Source: Evernia prunastri
Lineage: Eukaryota; Ascomycota; Lecanoromycetes; Lecanorales; Parmeliaceae
Direction of reading: 5' to 3'
Length of the DNA stretch: 64,000 nt
Assembly (NCBI GenBank): GCA_003184365.1
Contig: NKYR01000046.1
Location: 124,001 to 188,000, forward strand
Shown: positions 12,279 to 21,330 of the stretch, piece by piece
Position numbering within the stretch: position 1 is the first letter of the stretch
How the letters are laid out: each line of letters starts with the position of its first letter
Program-made: the position numbers and the translations under genes
The notes under the pieces: model-generated
Told to the model about the DNA's origin: nothing
Database searches by the model: none
What the model saw: the letters and a program-made list of their open reading frames with translations, nothing else

Positions 12279-12930
12279 GGGCTCCTGAAAAGCTAGCCAT
12301 GTATAATGTACTATCGCCGGTCTTGGGCTCTTTCCCACTCCACAGAATGATAGACTTGCCGCCTGAAGATTCTTTTCGAATTCAAAGTAGCAGCAGCAGC
12401 ATACCCGAGGTCATCAATTGATGCGAGCTCTTGTTGCCAGATTCAAATTGCTTAATTGTACGTCCGCAAACTACCCGAGAGGGCTTAGCCAGGTCATCAT
12501 AGGAGAAGCGTTAGGCTTGTATGCCTCGACGCCTTACTAACTTCACCCCAAAACATCGTACACCCATCTTCTCTCTCGCCTGTTCTCTCGCTCAAAGAGT
12601 TGAGAGACAGAAAGGGAGAAGTCCAAGAATTGAATAAACTTGGAGACAAATGGCGGCGATAGAAAAAGACAAAATTAGGTGCTGGGACGAAATCGGCCAA
12701 AAAGCTTGAATATCCCTGTCTCATGTGATCGCGCGCCAGGAGACCAGTTGGCAAGATTTACTTAAACTCCCATGCTCGTGTGTACTAAAACATGGATTTG
12801 ATTTGCAGTGATCTATCTGAACTATGAAATCCCAAGTATTGGGATCTCCTCTTTTGCCATGAATTGGGAGAGCTTACGCGGTACGATCAGGCGATGTTAC
12901 AGAAGGTGGCGAGAATGATTTTGTGACCCA
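12279..12930. other. Convergent 3' intergenic region
   Basis: 652 nt between converging genes, so both 3' UTRs and terminators. A short AGCAGCAGCAGC run lies near 12390. No coding frame is supported. Confidence 0.4.
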
Positions 12931-13663
12931 CTACATTTGCTCTGCTCTCTCCATGACCGTGGTCCTTTGCACCCATTCACCACAGCCATATTTCTCGAGA
13001 TCGAAAACGATCTCGTCGACGTCCTTCCAGCCGAATTTGGCGTACAGAGACTGTCCTTGCGGGGTTGCCTCGAGCCACGCCTTAGCGCCTTCGGCGTCGA
13101 TCTTCTCTAGCCAGGACCGAAGCAGCAACGATGCGCAGCCTTTGCCTTGGTAGGCTGGGAGAGTAGCAATGGCTCTCAAGACTTGAGCATATACTGTCAA
13201 CCTTGTCTGACTCTGAAACTTTTGGGAAATTCTGCTCACTGTAGTCTCTCTCCCTGTCAACATATTTGGACCTCACCCTCTCTGTTTCGGCCTCGAAATC
13301 GTGCAAAAGCTGGACCTTGGTACCTTCTGGCAATTTGTCATCTTTGTCACCTTTCTGTTTCTTCTCTTGCTCTCTTTTGGTTTTCTCCTCCTCCGTCTCA
13401 GGCGGATGTGGCACCTCCCACAGCGCGAATGCTACGATCATACCCACTGTAGTATCGACAAGTTTGATATAATTACAGTATGAAACATTCTTGAATATGT
13501 TTGTTATGCCGTTTAAGCGCCATTCGTAGATTGCTTTCTCGTTGTCTTGCGGAAACATCCAGTAAGACATTGTGTGCCGGCTTTCTTTGAAGGCGGCTCT
13601 GGAGATCTTCGCGATGCCAGGAAGATCAACGAGCGTGGCGGGAGAGACGGTGAAGTTAGACAT
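12931..13663 (-). CDS. GNAT-family N-acetyltransferase
   Basis: Exons 13663-13240 and 13181-12931, 224 aa; a 58-nt phase-1 intron (GTGAGC...CAAG) joins RERDY to LRAIATLPAYQ. The N-terminal part (MSNFTVSPATLVDLPGIAKI) is the usual GNAT first strand and helix. A charged insertion (EEEKTKREQEKKQKGDKDDK) lies before the fold core. The acetyl-CoA pyrophosphate loop is QGKGCASLLL, the Q/R-x-x-G-x-G/A motif A, followed by EATPQGQSLYAKFGW, the common motif B end. Substrate unknown: many fungal paralogues act on small molecules or protein N-termini. Member of a large fungal-expanded group. Confidence 0.88.
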
Positions 13664-14375
13664 GGCTGCGATTTGCAGATTCTATTACTGAGACGATTGA
13701 GCAGGCGACCTTTATGACACTGAATTATCACTTGACGGCGGGGCTCTCGGATGGGCGGCCATTGGAATTGTACTATTAATAGCTAATGCTTTCGGTGGTC
13801 TCACCAGTCTCACGATTCGCAAGATACTTTCCAGTCCTTGCGTCTACCTCACGCTCTGGATGTGGCGGTTGGGCGGCTAATTGAGTTCACGAGTAGGGTG
13901 GACTGAGTCACGTGACAGGAGTCAATTCTCTGGATAACTGGACCCTGGCCTCCGAGCTGTGGTGTTTGACTTAACGCCAACCAGGAGAGCGGCGGCGACG
14001 ACATGTCTGCTTCGCCTGTCAGACCTTTCTTGTCAGACATGCTAGCCCCTTGTCCGAGAATACACTCGACCGATGTCATCCAGGACATATACTTGACCAG
14101 GGAGGCTCGCGACACGGACATTCTAATTCGGGGAGTGGGGAACAATGAGCGCTATTGTTGGTCAATGGGAAAGCTCTTTTGCAATCAAACGTTCACTTGC
14201 ATTGTTACTGGTGTGCGATGCGCCCACTTAGGCAACGAGTGGCCAATGTACTTTTCTTGAATATAAATCTTGCGGTAAGGGACAATTCCTCTCTTTAAAA
14301 TTCGTGGTCAGTACCAGGAAGCTTTTGGTATTTTCATTACTATTGTTCTTCTTCATATTCTTCTTCTTCTTCAAA
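13664..14375. promoter_or_regulatory. Divergent upstream region of the GNAT and PLC-like genes
   Basis: 712 nt between divergent ATGs. The part from 14239 to the PLC ATG recurs in degraded form downstream of the PLC gene (see the repeat entry). A TATA-like ATATAAAT lies near 14262 and a CTT-rich tract near 14343-14372, just before the ATG. Confidence 0.4.
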
Positions 14376-14430
14376 ATGCGCTATCTCTTTGCTTTCATTA
14401 GCTCTGCTCTTTGCCTGTTTTCTCTTTCTG
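14239..14430 (+). repeat. Duplicated promoter/start segment, copy A (intact, PLC-like gene)
   Basis: Begins GTGGCCAATGTA and runs through the 5' leader, ATG and signal-peptide codons of the PLC-like gene. Copy B lies at 15524-15700 in the same orientation. Shared landmarks in order are GTGGCCAATGTA, AGGGACAA, CTCTTTAAA, TTCGTGGT, the CTT-rich leader and ATGCGC. Confidence 0.8.
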
Positions 14431-15371
14431 CACATGCGCAGGCGCTCTGCAACGGCCACGCGGAGCTGTGCTCCCGCCAGTATTCGAACATAACCCAGAT
14501 CGGCAGCCATGATTCCGCCTTCGTCGGCACCATGCCCCAGGACAACCAAGATGTCAACATCACAGCGCAACTTGACGCCGGGATCCGTTTTCTCCAAGCT
14601 CAGTCGCACCTGGATGGCTCCGGGAGCCTGAACCTCTGCCACACCACCTGCCTCGAAAAAGACGCCGGGCCCCTCTCAGACTATCTCGGGGATATCAAAA
14701 CATGGCTCGACGCCAACCCCAACGAGGTCGTCACGCTCCTTCTCGTAAACGGTGACAACGTCCATATCAGTCTGTTCGATACCGCGTACACAGCCAGCAA
14801 CCTCAAGAAATACACCTACACGCCGCCCACCTCCCCGCTCGGGCTCTCTGCCTGGCCCACTCTCGGCGAACTGATCGGCAACAACACCCGCCTTATCGCC
14901 TTCCTCGACGCCGGCGCCGCGCCCTCGGTCTCGTACATACTTGACGAGTTCACCTACTTCTTCGAGACGCCTTACGACGTCACGGACCCGAACTTCGCCG
15001 AATGCACGATTGACCGCCCGAACGGCGCTTCCGCTGACGGCCGCATGTACATCGTTAATCATTTCTTGGACCTCGCCATCGGGAGCATTGACGTGCCGGA
15101 TGACAGCGCGGATGTCGCGACCAATGCGCCCACGGGAGTGGGAAGTATTGGGGCGCAGGTGGGTATATGTGAAGGGCTGTATGGGAGGGCGCCGGTGGGG
15201 ATACTGGTGGATAATTTTGACAAGGGGGATGTTTTCGCGGCGCAGAACGCGATGAATGGGTTGAAAGATGGCGGCGCGACGAGTGGTCCCACCAATGGAG
15301 GGGGAGGAGGTAGTGGTGGTGTGGACGGTCTCCTTACTAAGGGAGTTCATGATTTGAAAAGTATATTTTGA
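14376..15371 (+). CDS. Secreted PLC-like phosphodiesterase (PI-PLC X-domain family)
   Basis: Single exon, 331 aa, starting at the ATG that gives MRYLFAFISSALCLFSLSAH, a signal peptide with likely cleavage near HAQA. The frame is open upstream but without an ATG. The mature protein has the family signature ITQIGSHDSAFVG, where the His is the presumed catalytic residue, and HTTCLEKDAGPLSDYL, NPNEVVTLLLVNGD and GRAPVGILVDNFDKGD as later core strands. Cys residues in the N-terminal CNGHAELCSRQ and LCHTTC can form disulphides. The family cleaves phosphodiester or related substrates; many fungal secreted members are uncharacterised. The C-terminal Gly/Ser linker ends without a hydrophobic tail, so no GPI anchor is indicated. 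Confidence 0.88.
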   Translation: MRYLFAFISSALCLFSLSAHAQALCNGHAELCSRQYSNITQIGSHDSAFVGTMPQDNQDVNITAQLDAGIRFLQAQSHLDGSGSLNLCHTTCLEKDAGPLSDYLGDIKTWLDANPNEVVTLLLVNGDNVHISLFDTAYTASNLKKYTYTPPTSPLGLSAWPTLGELIGNNTRLIAFLDAGAAPSVSYILDEFTYFFETPYDVTDPNFAECTIDRPNGASADGRMYIVNHFLDLAIGSIDVPDDSADVATNAPTGVGSIGAQVGICEGLYGRAPVGILVDNFDKGDVFAAQNAMNGLKDGGATSGPTNGGGGGSGGVDGLLTKGVHDLKSIF

Positions 15372-16114
15372 TGGTCTGTTCAGTATGTTTGTGATATCTT
15401 AGCGTGCCAATCTTGCAGAAGAAGACCCCAATGTCTCTATTGAACTATTCCGCATCGGGAAACCTGACATCAGGCCAGCTCAAGCAAGGATTTCGAACAT
15501 CATCAACTGTCCTTAACACATGCGTGGCCAATGTATTCTTCCTTGATAATGAAGCTTACGGTGAGGGACAAATTTGACTCTTTAAAGTTCGTGGTTAATA
15601 CAGAAAGTTTTCATTATCTTCATTAGCATCATTCTTCCTCTTCTCTTTCTTCCGAATGCGCCCATTTGTTATTTCCATTAGTTCTTTCTTCTTTCGCCCA
15701 CCGTCAAGCGTATCACCGACAGCACATTTGCTAAAAGATCATTCAACATTGACAAGGTACATTCACGACTCCATAAAACCCAGACGAACAGTGGCTAGAA
15801 ATGCACCAAAGATTCAAAGTGTTCTTGCAGATCCCTGACAGCAACCACTAAACGACGACGATGACATCCTCCAAGAACAATAGATCAAAAAGCTCCAACG
15901 TCCAACAGCAACAGAGTCACAGAATCTGCTTCAAGGTGCTGTAAACTCCATACCCAAAAATGAAACAAAGCCATGCAAACAATATTCTGACACAAATACG
16001 TGCCGCCAGTGCAAGTACTTGTAGCGAGTATATCTCTTACAGACCATTCAGCAGGGACTCGAGAGATCGTGGTTCCAGGACTCCCTTGACCACACGCTCT
16101 CAGAGACTCTCATC
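15372..16114. other. Intergenic, containing the decayed PLC start duplicate
   Basis: 743 nt between convergent genes. Apart from the copy B repeat and its short open frame I see nothing recognisable. Confidence 0.4.
15524..15838 (+). pseudogene. Decayed partial duplicate of the PLC-like gene promoter and 5' end (copy B)
   Basis: From 15524 to about 15700 the sequence follows copy A: GTGGCCAATGTA, GTGAGGGACAAA, CTCTTTAAAGTTCGTGGT, a CTT-rich leader and then ATGCGCCC at 15656. The ATG opens a 60-aa frame whose start (MRPFVISISSFFF) parallels the PLC signal peptide, but similarity ends after about 15 codons and no HDSAF box follows. Most likely a truncated, degenerate tandem duplication; a recruited promoter for a new micro-gene is a less likely alternative. 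Confidence 0.65.
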
Positions 16115-16447
16115 CTATCTCCTTCGGGGGGCTTTCCCCTTTTCCATCATGCGAAGCGCGACTTCCGCGTCTCTCTGCTGAGAATGCTCCTGGGCCTCTC
16201 TTCTGTCATGATGCTAGAGAAAGATCATTAGCGAATCCTTTCTGTTCTGTCAAGCGACTGTTGAGCGTACAGTAGATACACCGCTGCATTGCGGACATGG
16301 CTCCGTTTTGAGATACGCTTTTGGGTGTCCTTTGGGGCATTTCATCTGATGTTCGAGACAGTATCCTTTCCCTAAGCGGCAGTTGCCTTGGCCTTTGCCC
16401 TTTTTGGGGCAATGGTGCTTGGTCGTGGTCTTCCCTAATCCCGGCAT
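16115..16447 (-). CDS. Small Cys/His-rich basic protein (possible zinc ribbon)
   Basis: Two exons, 16447-16280 and 16213-16115, join in phase 0 across a 66-nt intron (GTATCT...CTCTAG), giving 88 aa. The sequence starts MPGLGKTTTKHHCPKKGKGQ. Residues 11-54 hold HHC, GNC, GYCLEH, KCPKGH and CPQC: seven Cys/His-bearing positions spaced like a small metal-binding module ending in a CPxC knuckle. The C-terminal exon (REAQEHSQQRDAEVALRMME) is a charged amphipathic helix ending KGKAPRRR. I recall similar small conserved hypothetical proteins in Pezizomycotina; function unknown. The exon 2 frame is open, has coding character and ends in TAG, which supports the splice. Confidence 0.65.
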
Positions 16448-16960
16448 TGTGTACGGGTGCAAGGGGCTCAGATTGGAGTGTATACCACGCGAGAAGAGGG
16501 TAGTATTTAGGGACGAACAGAGAAACCAGAACGATGAGCGATGCTTTCCAATGAAAGGGGTAAAAGAGGCAGATCGTGAGCTACAGAGGCGGACAAGGAT
16601 TATGTAGAAGTCGGACATCTGGACATGAAGAGAAGGAGACAGCTAGAACGGCATCGTTCCCCACATGACAGGAGACCCAACAAAGAATTGAAGAACAATC
16701 AAAGTGTGACCCTGTTTGCGGAAAGCTAGCCGTTCGCGGGAAGCTTGACAAGAAATTGGTTCGTTGGGGAGGACAATATGCTTCTGGGAACAGCATGAAA
16801 GGAAACGAATACATCTCTTCGGTTTTGTTGATGTGGCTTTAGTCTTCCATAAGCCGCCTGCAAGAGATGTGGAAAGACCGAGACAACTTGAATGACCAAG
16901 CTAACTACGTAGACCCCTCGGACCCTCATACGACACAAAGCCCTTTCATTACAGCAAAGC
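16448..16960. other. Intergenic region
   Basis: 513 nt separating the Cys/His-rich gene (5' side) and the APH-fold gene (3' side), both on the minus strand. No supported coding frame. Confidence 0.35.
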
Positions 16961-18616
16961 CTAGCTTCCGGTTGAACAGCCAACCTCGGTATCGGCGGCG
17001 TTTCCTGTAGCTGCATCTTCAGTGCCTGCGGTCTCCTCCTTTGTGCTCGCCACCCTAGATTTGTATAATCCGGCCCACTCCTCTAACAGCTCATCAACTT
17101 CCTCCATTTCTGTGGTCGATCTTATGCCAGATTTTGCGAATTGGAATAATTTCCTGGCCAGGCGGTATTCCGGCTTGTACGCGTACGACAGGAATACTTC
17201 TCCGACTGTCTCCTCGAAGATTTTCTTGATCTCTTGATCTCCAGGTTTCAACGGAGTGTCATTAGCGTGCTTCTCGTCCTCTTCCTCTTCGCTCCATGCC
17301 CAAGTCCACATCGGCGGCGCACACCCGACGAATATGGGCGCAAAAACCGCGCTGTCCCAATCGAGGATGCCAGTAATGCTTAGGGAGCCATCCGATTTGA
17401 TGTCTACCATGATATTGCGCGGGGCCCCTAGCAAATCGAGGTGACACAGACAATTCAGATCGTTACCTAAAAAGCCTAATTCGTCCATCTGAATCGCCAT
17501 CGTGGCCAGGCGATCATATTGGTTGGACCATCCGATGGTCGCGGGGCCGCAGCGCAATTCCATGGCTTTCCACCGACCAAACTGTGCAAGCATGAAGTAG
17601 TATGTAGTCTGCTCGAGGGGCGCCCTTTTTGGTGGCTCCCAATTCTCCACGAATGGCCGAGTTTGGAAGAAAGGAAGCTTGATGTTCAAGTCCAACTCTG
17701 GCTCGTAGCCAGAAATCGTTTCGAGAATGTATGGACGAACAGTAAAATCCCGATCGTTAGCCCCGTCCGCCGAAGCTTCTATAAGGCCAGGAAAAGGGTG
17801 CATGATGGACTGCAATTCGAGCAACAGCAGAGCGAAATCTCTCGCAAATGTGCACTTTTGCTCCTGGTTCAGATTGACGTAGAAGGTAGGCTTGGTTCTC
17901 TCTTGAAGGTCGTGCCCGGGGATGCGTTTGTGGATGACGTAACATTGCTTCAATGGGTTCTCGCTGGTAAAGTCCACGTGTTTGACCTCCGGCACAGGTA
18001 TTGATGTATACTGACGCATAAAATGAAGTACAGCGACTTCCCGATCGGGTCGAGTGTCTTCAAATCGAGGCACCCTTAATATGAGCTGCGTAGGTTCTTC
18101 GTCATCTGAATGCTTGATCGTTATGCCGATGACTCGATTATAGCCTCCGCCGCGTAACCGGTCTATCAAAAACTCTTTTGGCGGGCCAGAAGCTTGTGCA
18201 GGGCGACTCTTTTTGGGCAGTAAAACTCCAGCCACACGGTTGTTAGCTCCCCCGAAAAAACGCTCGATGCGAGAGACTTTGACCTCTTGAGGGACCTTTC
18301 GCGTGGGGTTCCACAAGAGTTGACATAGTTCTCTGACCTGATGAGTGTATTGATCGAAAGGTGTCTGGCTGTATTCGACCGTGGAGGTAAACGAGGCACT
18401 TGAATTGCTCGCTTTTTTCGTTTGGCTAGAGGTCGGTCTCTTTGATCCAAGCGATTTGTTTTCTGCCTCGTTCCCAGGGTTTGCAGGAGCGTCGACGAAT
18501 TTGGAGGAAACATCGTCCGGCTTGATCAAATGCCATGTTGGTGCGTAAGGTGCTTGTCGCGCTGTTTTCTCTACAATCTTCTCCGTGTCTGGACCCTCTA
18601 CCGCTGGGAGGGACAT
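16961..18616 (-). CDS. Aminoglycoside phosphotransferase (APH)-fold kinase-like protein
   Basis: Single exon, 551 aa from the first true ATG at 18616 (MSLPAVEGPDTEKIVEKTAR). The frame is open a further 29 codons upstream but starts there with no ATG. After a Ser/Lys-rich linker the kinase-like fold runs from about residue 130: FFGGANNRVAGV as a glycine-loop region, QLILRVPRFEDTRPDREVAV with the possible ATP-lysine region replaced by Arg, then VIHKRIPGHDLQE. The catalytic loop is CHLDLLGAPRNIMV (H-x-D-x5-N) and the metal loop ILDWDSA. The tail is acidic and Ala/Thr-rich. This family (APH/choline kinase fold, AIM9-like relatives) is greatly expanded in filamentous fungi and mostly uncharacterised; aminoglycoside resistance should not be assumed. 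Confidence 0.87.
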   Translation of the reverse strand: MSLPAVEGPDTEKIVEKTARQAPYAPTWHLIKPDDVSSKFVDAPANPGNEAENKSLGSKRPTSSQTKKASNSSASFTSTVEYSQTPFDQYTHQVRELCQLLWNPTRKVPQEVKVSRIERFFGGANNRVAGVLLPKKSRPAQASGPPKEFLIDRLRGGGYNRVIGITIKHSDDEEPTQLILRVPRFEDTRPDREVAVLHFMRQYTSIPVPEVKHVDFTSENPLKQCYVIHKRIPGHDLQERTKPTFYVNLNQEQKCTFARDFALLLLELQSIMHPFPGLIEASADGANDRDFTVRPYILETISGYEPELDLNIKLPFFQTRPFVENWEPPKRAPLEQTTYYFMLAQFGRWKAMELRCGPATIGWSNQYDRLATMAIQMDELGFLGNDLNCLCHLDLLGAPRNIMVDIKSDGSLSITGILDWDSAVFAPIFVGCAPPMWTWAWSEEEEDEKHANDTPLKPGDQEIKKIFEETVGEVFLSYAYKPEYRLARKLFQFAKSGIRSTTEMEEVDELLEEWAGLYKSRVASTKEETAGTEDAATGNAADTEVGCSTGS

Positions 18617-19402
18617 GGCCAAAGCAGTGAAACGAAAGACTGGCTTTTTGAGAAAGGAAAACAAGAAAATCGGACGTGCAGACGCTGTCTTGGACACGGG
18701 CAATGATGAATTAAAGACATGGTAAAGAGAGTGTTGAGTCCGGCCAAGTTTTCACTGTCCAAATTGACCATCAAAGATGATTCACTCATAAGATGCTTGC
18801 AACCGTTTGAACTAGTGTTAGCATTGTTTGTGGAATGTGCGCTTCCGGAAGGGGACTCCTGCCTGCAACTTTCAGTAGGACTTGCTACATTTGTACGGAT
18901 GATACGCTTTCGTACTAAGAGCAGGCGGACAAAGACGTTTCTCAGTGAGGAAAATGCTGAGTCGTGTGAGATCGTAAAGTCCCGCACCCGCCAAGAGACC
19001 TTGGATAACGATCTGATGATTTTGGGGGCTGATTTCGGGGCCGCGCACCCCCAATGATAAAAGTTTCGGGGTCTCTTGAGGATGGAAAATCTTCAATCGA
19101 ACACCACTCGATCAATAGCAAGCCAAAGGAGAAGGGTTATACATCGTTGGAAAGTGCGAATCGAGCTCTGTAATCAGGAGCTATTATGTATCGGCGGAAT
19201 AGAATAAATGAAGTTGCGAAAAGAGTACATCAAAGTTTGATGAGGGCCTGCGAAAAGTGCTAGCGGGCTAAGTCAGCACGCTATACCAAAAAGCGTAGTA
19301 GTTTAGGATTCATGATTGGCTCTAACATTGACGTACAGATTTAAGGTATCTTAGCTCAGCCCTACTTTATGCTCTGGTCATTCTATTTTACGACCACACG
19401 AC
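18617..19402. other. Gene-poor region upstream of the APH-fold gene
   Basis: About 790 nt containing the APH-fold gene's promoter. Open frames on the plus strand (18719-19057) have no recognisable motifs and I do not call them genes. Confidence 0.35.
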
Positions 19403-19990
19403 ATATCAAGACTCTCCGCACGGGCCAGGCCAACTTTGTTCCACGATTTCTTGAATAGACTCGCCTGTGAAAATCGTCTTCTTCGACATTACACGCAAAG
19501 TATTGATCGCGTTGAGCTTCAACTCCACGACGTTTGGGAAAAGAACCGTACAACTCCACGGTCGAGTCGACGAAGCGAGATGCCAATCTTGTAATTGGAT
19601 TTTACCGTTCATGGGCAAGTTATTTGTGGATCGGATCTGTCCGAACATCCTCGATGTTGGGATATTGCCGTGAAACTCAAACGAGAAAGAAAGGATAAAT
19701 GGTCCATTGGTATCGACAAATTTCGTCCGAACGTGGTTCTTAATGGGGAAGAGAATCCTAAGGACGAATCGATTGAGTGCATCACAGAATCGGATTCACG
19801 GAAAGGTCTAGATCTTGTTTTGGTGGTAGGAACTTATTTCAGAGTTCCGGGGGCGAGACGACTGGCAAGAGGGTTCTGTTACGCCGCGAAAATTCGTGGA
19901 GGAATGACTGTCTGATAAGAGCCACTGACGTCTGGGCTCAACATTGATTTTGATTTAGCAATCCTGGCCGATTGCGACGATTGCACTCCC
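19403..19990 (+). pseudogene. Frameshifted, truncated sirtuin (Sir2/Hst-like) relic
   Basis: Consecutive pieces of a fungal sirtuin are read in order but in shifting frames. At 19403-19545 the frame gives LSARARPTLFHDFLNRLA, then LLRHYTQSIDRVE, recalling the TQNID motif. At about 19545 the frame shifts to TVQLHGRVDEARCQSCNW, with the catalytic-His-type LHG and a first zinc CxxC. Near 19592 it shifts back to SIGIDKFRPNVVLNGE and GLDLVLVVGTYFRVPGARRL, the GTS-like NAD-binding strand. After GGMTV come tandem stops (TGA TAA), yet EPLTSGLNIDFDL continues in frame where sirtuins have a W-INNEP-like run. The N-terminal GAGIS motif is not found. Two frameshifts plus stops make this a pseudogene. Confidence 0.75.
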
Positions 19991-21033
19991 TTCTTATATC
20001 AAGGCCCCGAGAACCATGTACCCCCAGAGACCCAGGAGATCTCTCCCAGGCTACGGCAATCCTCGACATTTCAAAGGGTGAGCCTCGTGGATACGCGCAA
20101 CTCTGGCTCGGAAGGAGCGAAGTTCGATCAAGGAGAGCCAACGAGGACTAGACCAGCTCCTACAATTCAAGTTCTAGCTCCACTTTACATTTGTCCTCCT
20201 TTGCAGATCTTGGGCTTCAATTTGGCGAGCCCGAACTCATGGCCATCAAGAGCGCCATCTTGTGGCCGAAATACCCCATCATCGTCAAACCTTGGGAAAC
20301 ATTCTTCAGCGTATGGGACGAGGATTGGATGATATCCATCGTTCTCCCAGATCAACCTCCGACTAATATAGTGCCACCTCCCGCGCGAAGCCCGCTATTT
20401 CATGGATCATCAGATGGCCATCAAGAATGTCATCTTGTGGCCGAAAATGCCCCATCGTCTTCAAACCTTGGGAGACACACTTCAGCATATACGGTGAGGA
20501 TTGGAGGATATTCTCGGAGTGGCGCAGGGCGTGAAGATGCTCGGTCGTTGTCACAACCATTTTAGGAAAGGGCCAATTAGTAGTGTGATCGTTGACTGTC
20601 AAGAACGGTAAGGTCGAAATTCTTCAAAAAACAAAAGTGGTGGGCTCGAGTGGATGATGTACACGAAAGGGGATGTACGATGCAGATACGCGATCAATGT
20701 TCCATCTCATCAAATGCCGATCTGGAAAAGAAGGTGTGGACAATGTGATCATAAACGAGTAAGCTAACAAGAGGGCTACGTCAACCAATTTGTGTGAGTG
20801 AGAACGAGCGTGTATAAAGAGCGTGCAGGAAGAGAGAATTTCTTTCTTCTTCATCCATCACCACATCATCTCCACATCATCTCCAATCCACACGCTATCG
20901 AATCTATTCCTTAGCATTCACCAAGACTTCATCAACCATCCTTACCTCAACTCAAAATCCATCACACCATTCCCCAACAACCTCCTTTCGACCTCATCCA
21001 ATTCACCAGCACTTCAAATACGACATACCAACC
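19991..21033. other. Gene-poor region with a direct repeat; 5' flank of a small secreted gene
   Basis: Between the sirtuin relic and the small secreted gene. It holds an imperfect direct repeat (20238-20336 and 20411-20511). The last 200 nt are pyrimidine/A-rich (CATCATCTCCACATCATCTC near 20870) and look like the 5' leader of the secreted gene. Confidence 0.4.
20238..20511 (+). repeat. Imperfect direct repeat, two ~100-bp units
   Basis: Unit 1 at about 20238-20336 and unit 2 at about 20411-20511. Shared blocks in the same order: ATGGCCATCAAGA, TCATCTTGTGGCCGAAA (with changes), CCCCAT, CAAACCTTGGGA, TTCAGC and GAGGATTGGA. Unit 1 reads MAIKSAILWPKYPIIVKPWE in one frame; unit 2 loses that frame soon after MAIKNVILWPK. 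It looks like a decayed tandem duplication of a coding segment. Confidence 0.65.
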
Positions 21034-21330
21034 ATGCGCGCGGCCACCATCCTCGCCCTCGCCTCCATGGCCTTCCTCTCCACCCCCATCACCGCCTTGC
21101 CCAACCAGTCTCCATCCGACCCGAATCTCCTCTCTCGCCAGGTCACAGAAAGCCCGTGTGGAGTTCTAGCGGAAGTGGACAGTTCGCTCAGTCAAGCGGA
21201 AACAGCTATCAATACATTCAGCTCATTACCGGTCACGCCGACGGAACGTCAGTTATCAAGGGCCGTAACGAATCTCATTACTTCGGCTTTGCGAGATACT
21301 CAGAGTGTCCAAAGGGGTCTCGAATGCTAG
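21034..21330 (+). CDS. Small secreted protein
   Basis: Single exon, 98 aa. MRAATILALASMAFLSTPIT followed by ALPNQ is a clear signal peptide. The mature part is about 75 aa with two Cys (SPCGVL and the terminal GLEC), a possible dibasic-like LLSRQ processing site and a helical core (AETAINTFSSLP, LSRAVTNLITSALRDTQSVQ). A long, CT-rich leader precedes the ATG, typical of expressed fungal genes. It sits alone between relics. No family recognised; it could be an effector-like or cell-surface protein. A longer open frame on the same strand (20823-21398) in another frame has no signal peptide and is rejected. Confidence 0.7.
   Translation: MRAATILALASMAFLSTPITALPNQSPSDPNLLSRQVTESPCGVLAEVDSSLSQAETAINTFSSLPVTPTERQLSRAVTNLITSALRDTQSVQRGLEC

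Noticed and set aside
14676..15350. Long minus-strand open frame antisense to the PLC-like gene
   Set aside because: Shadow of a GC-rich coding region; Arg/Val-rich with no motif.
16961..18616. Antibiotic-resistance interpretation of the APH-fold protein
   Set aside because: The family is massively expanded in fungi and the fold does not imply aminoglycoside substrate.
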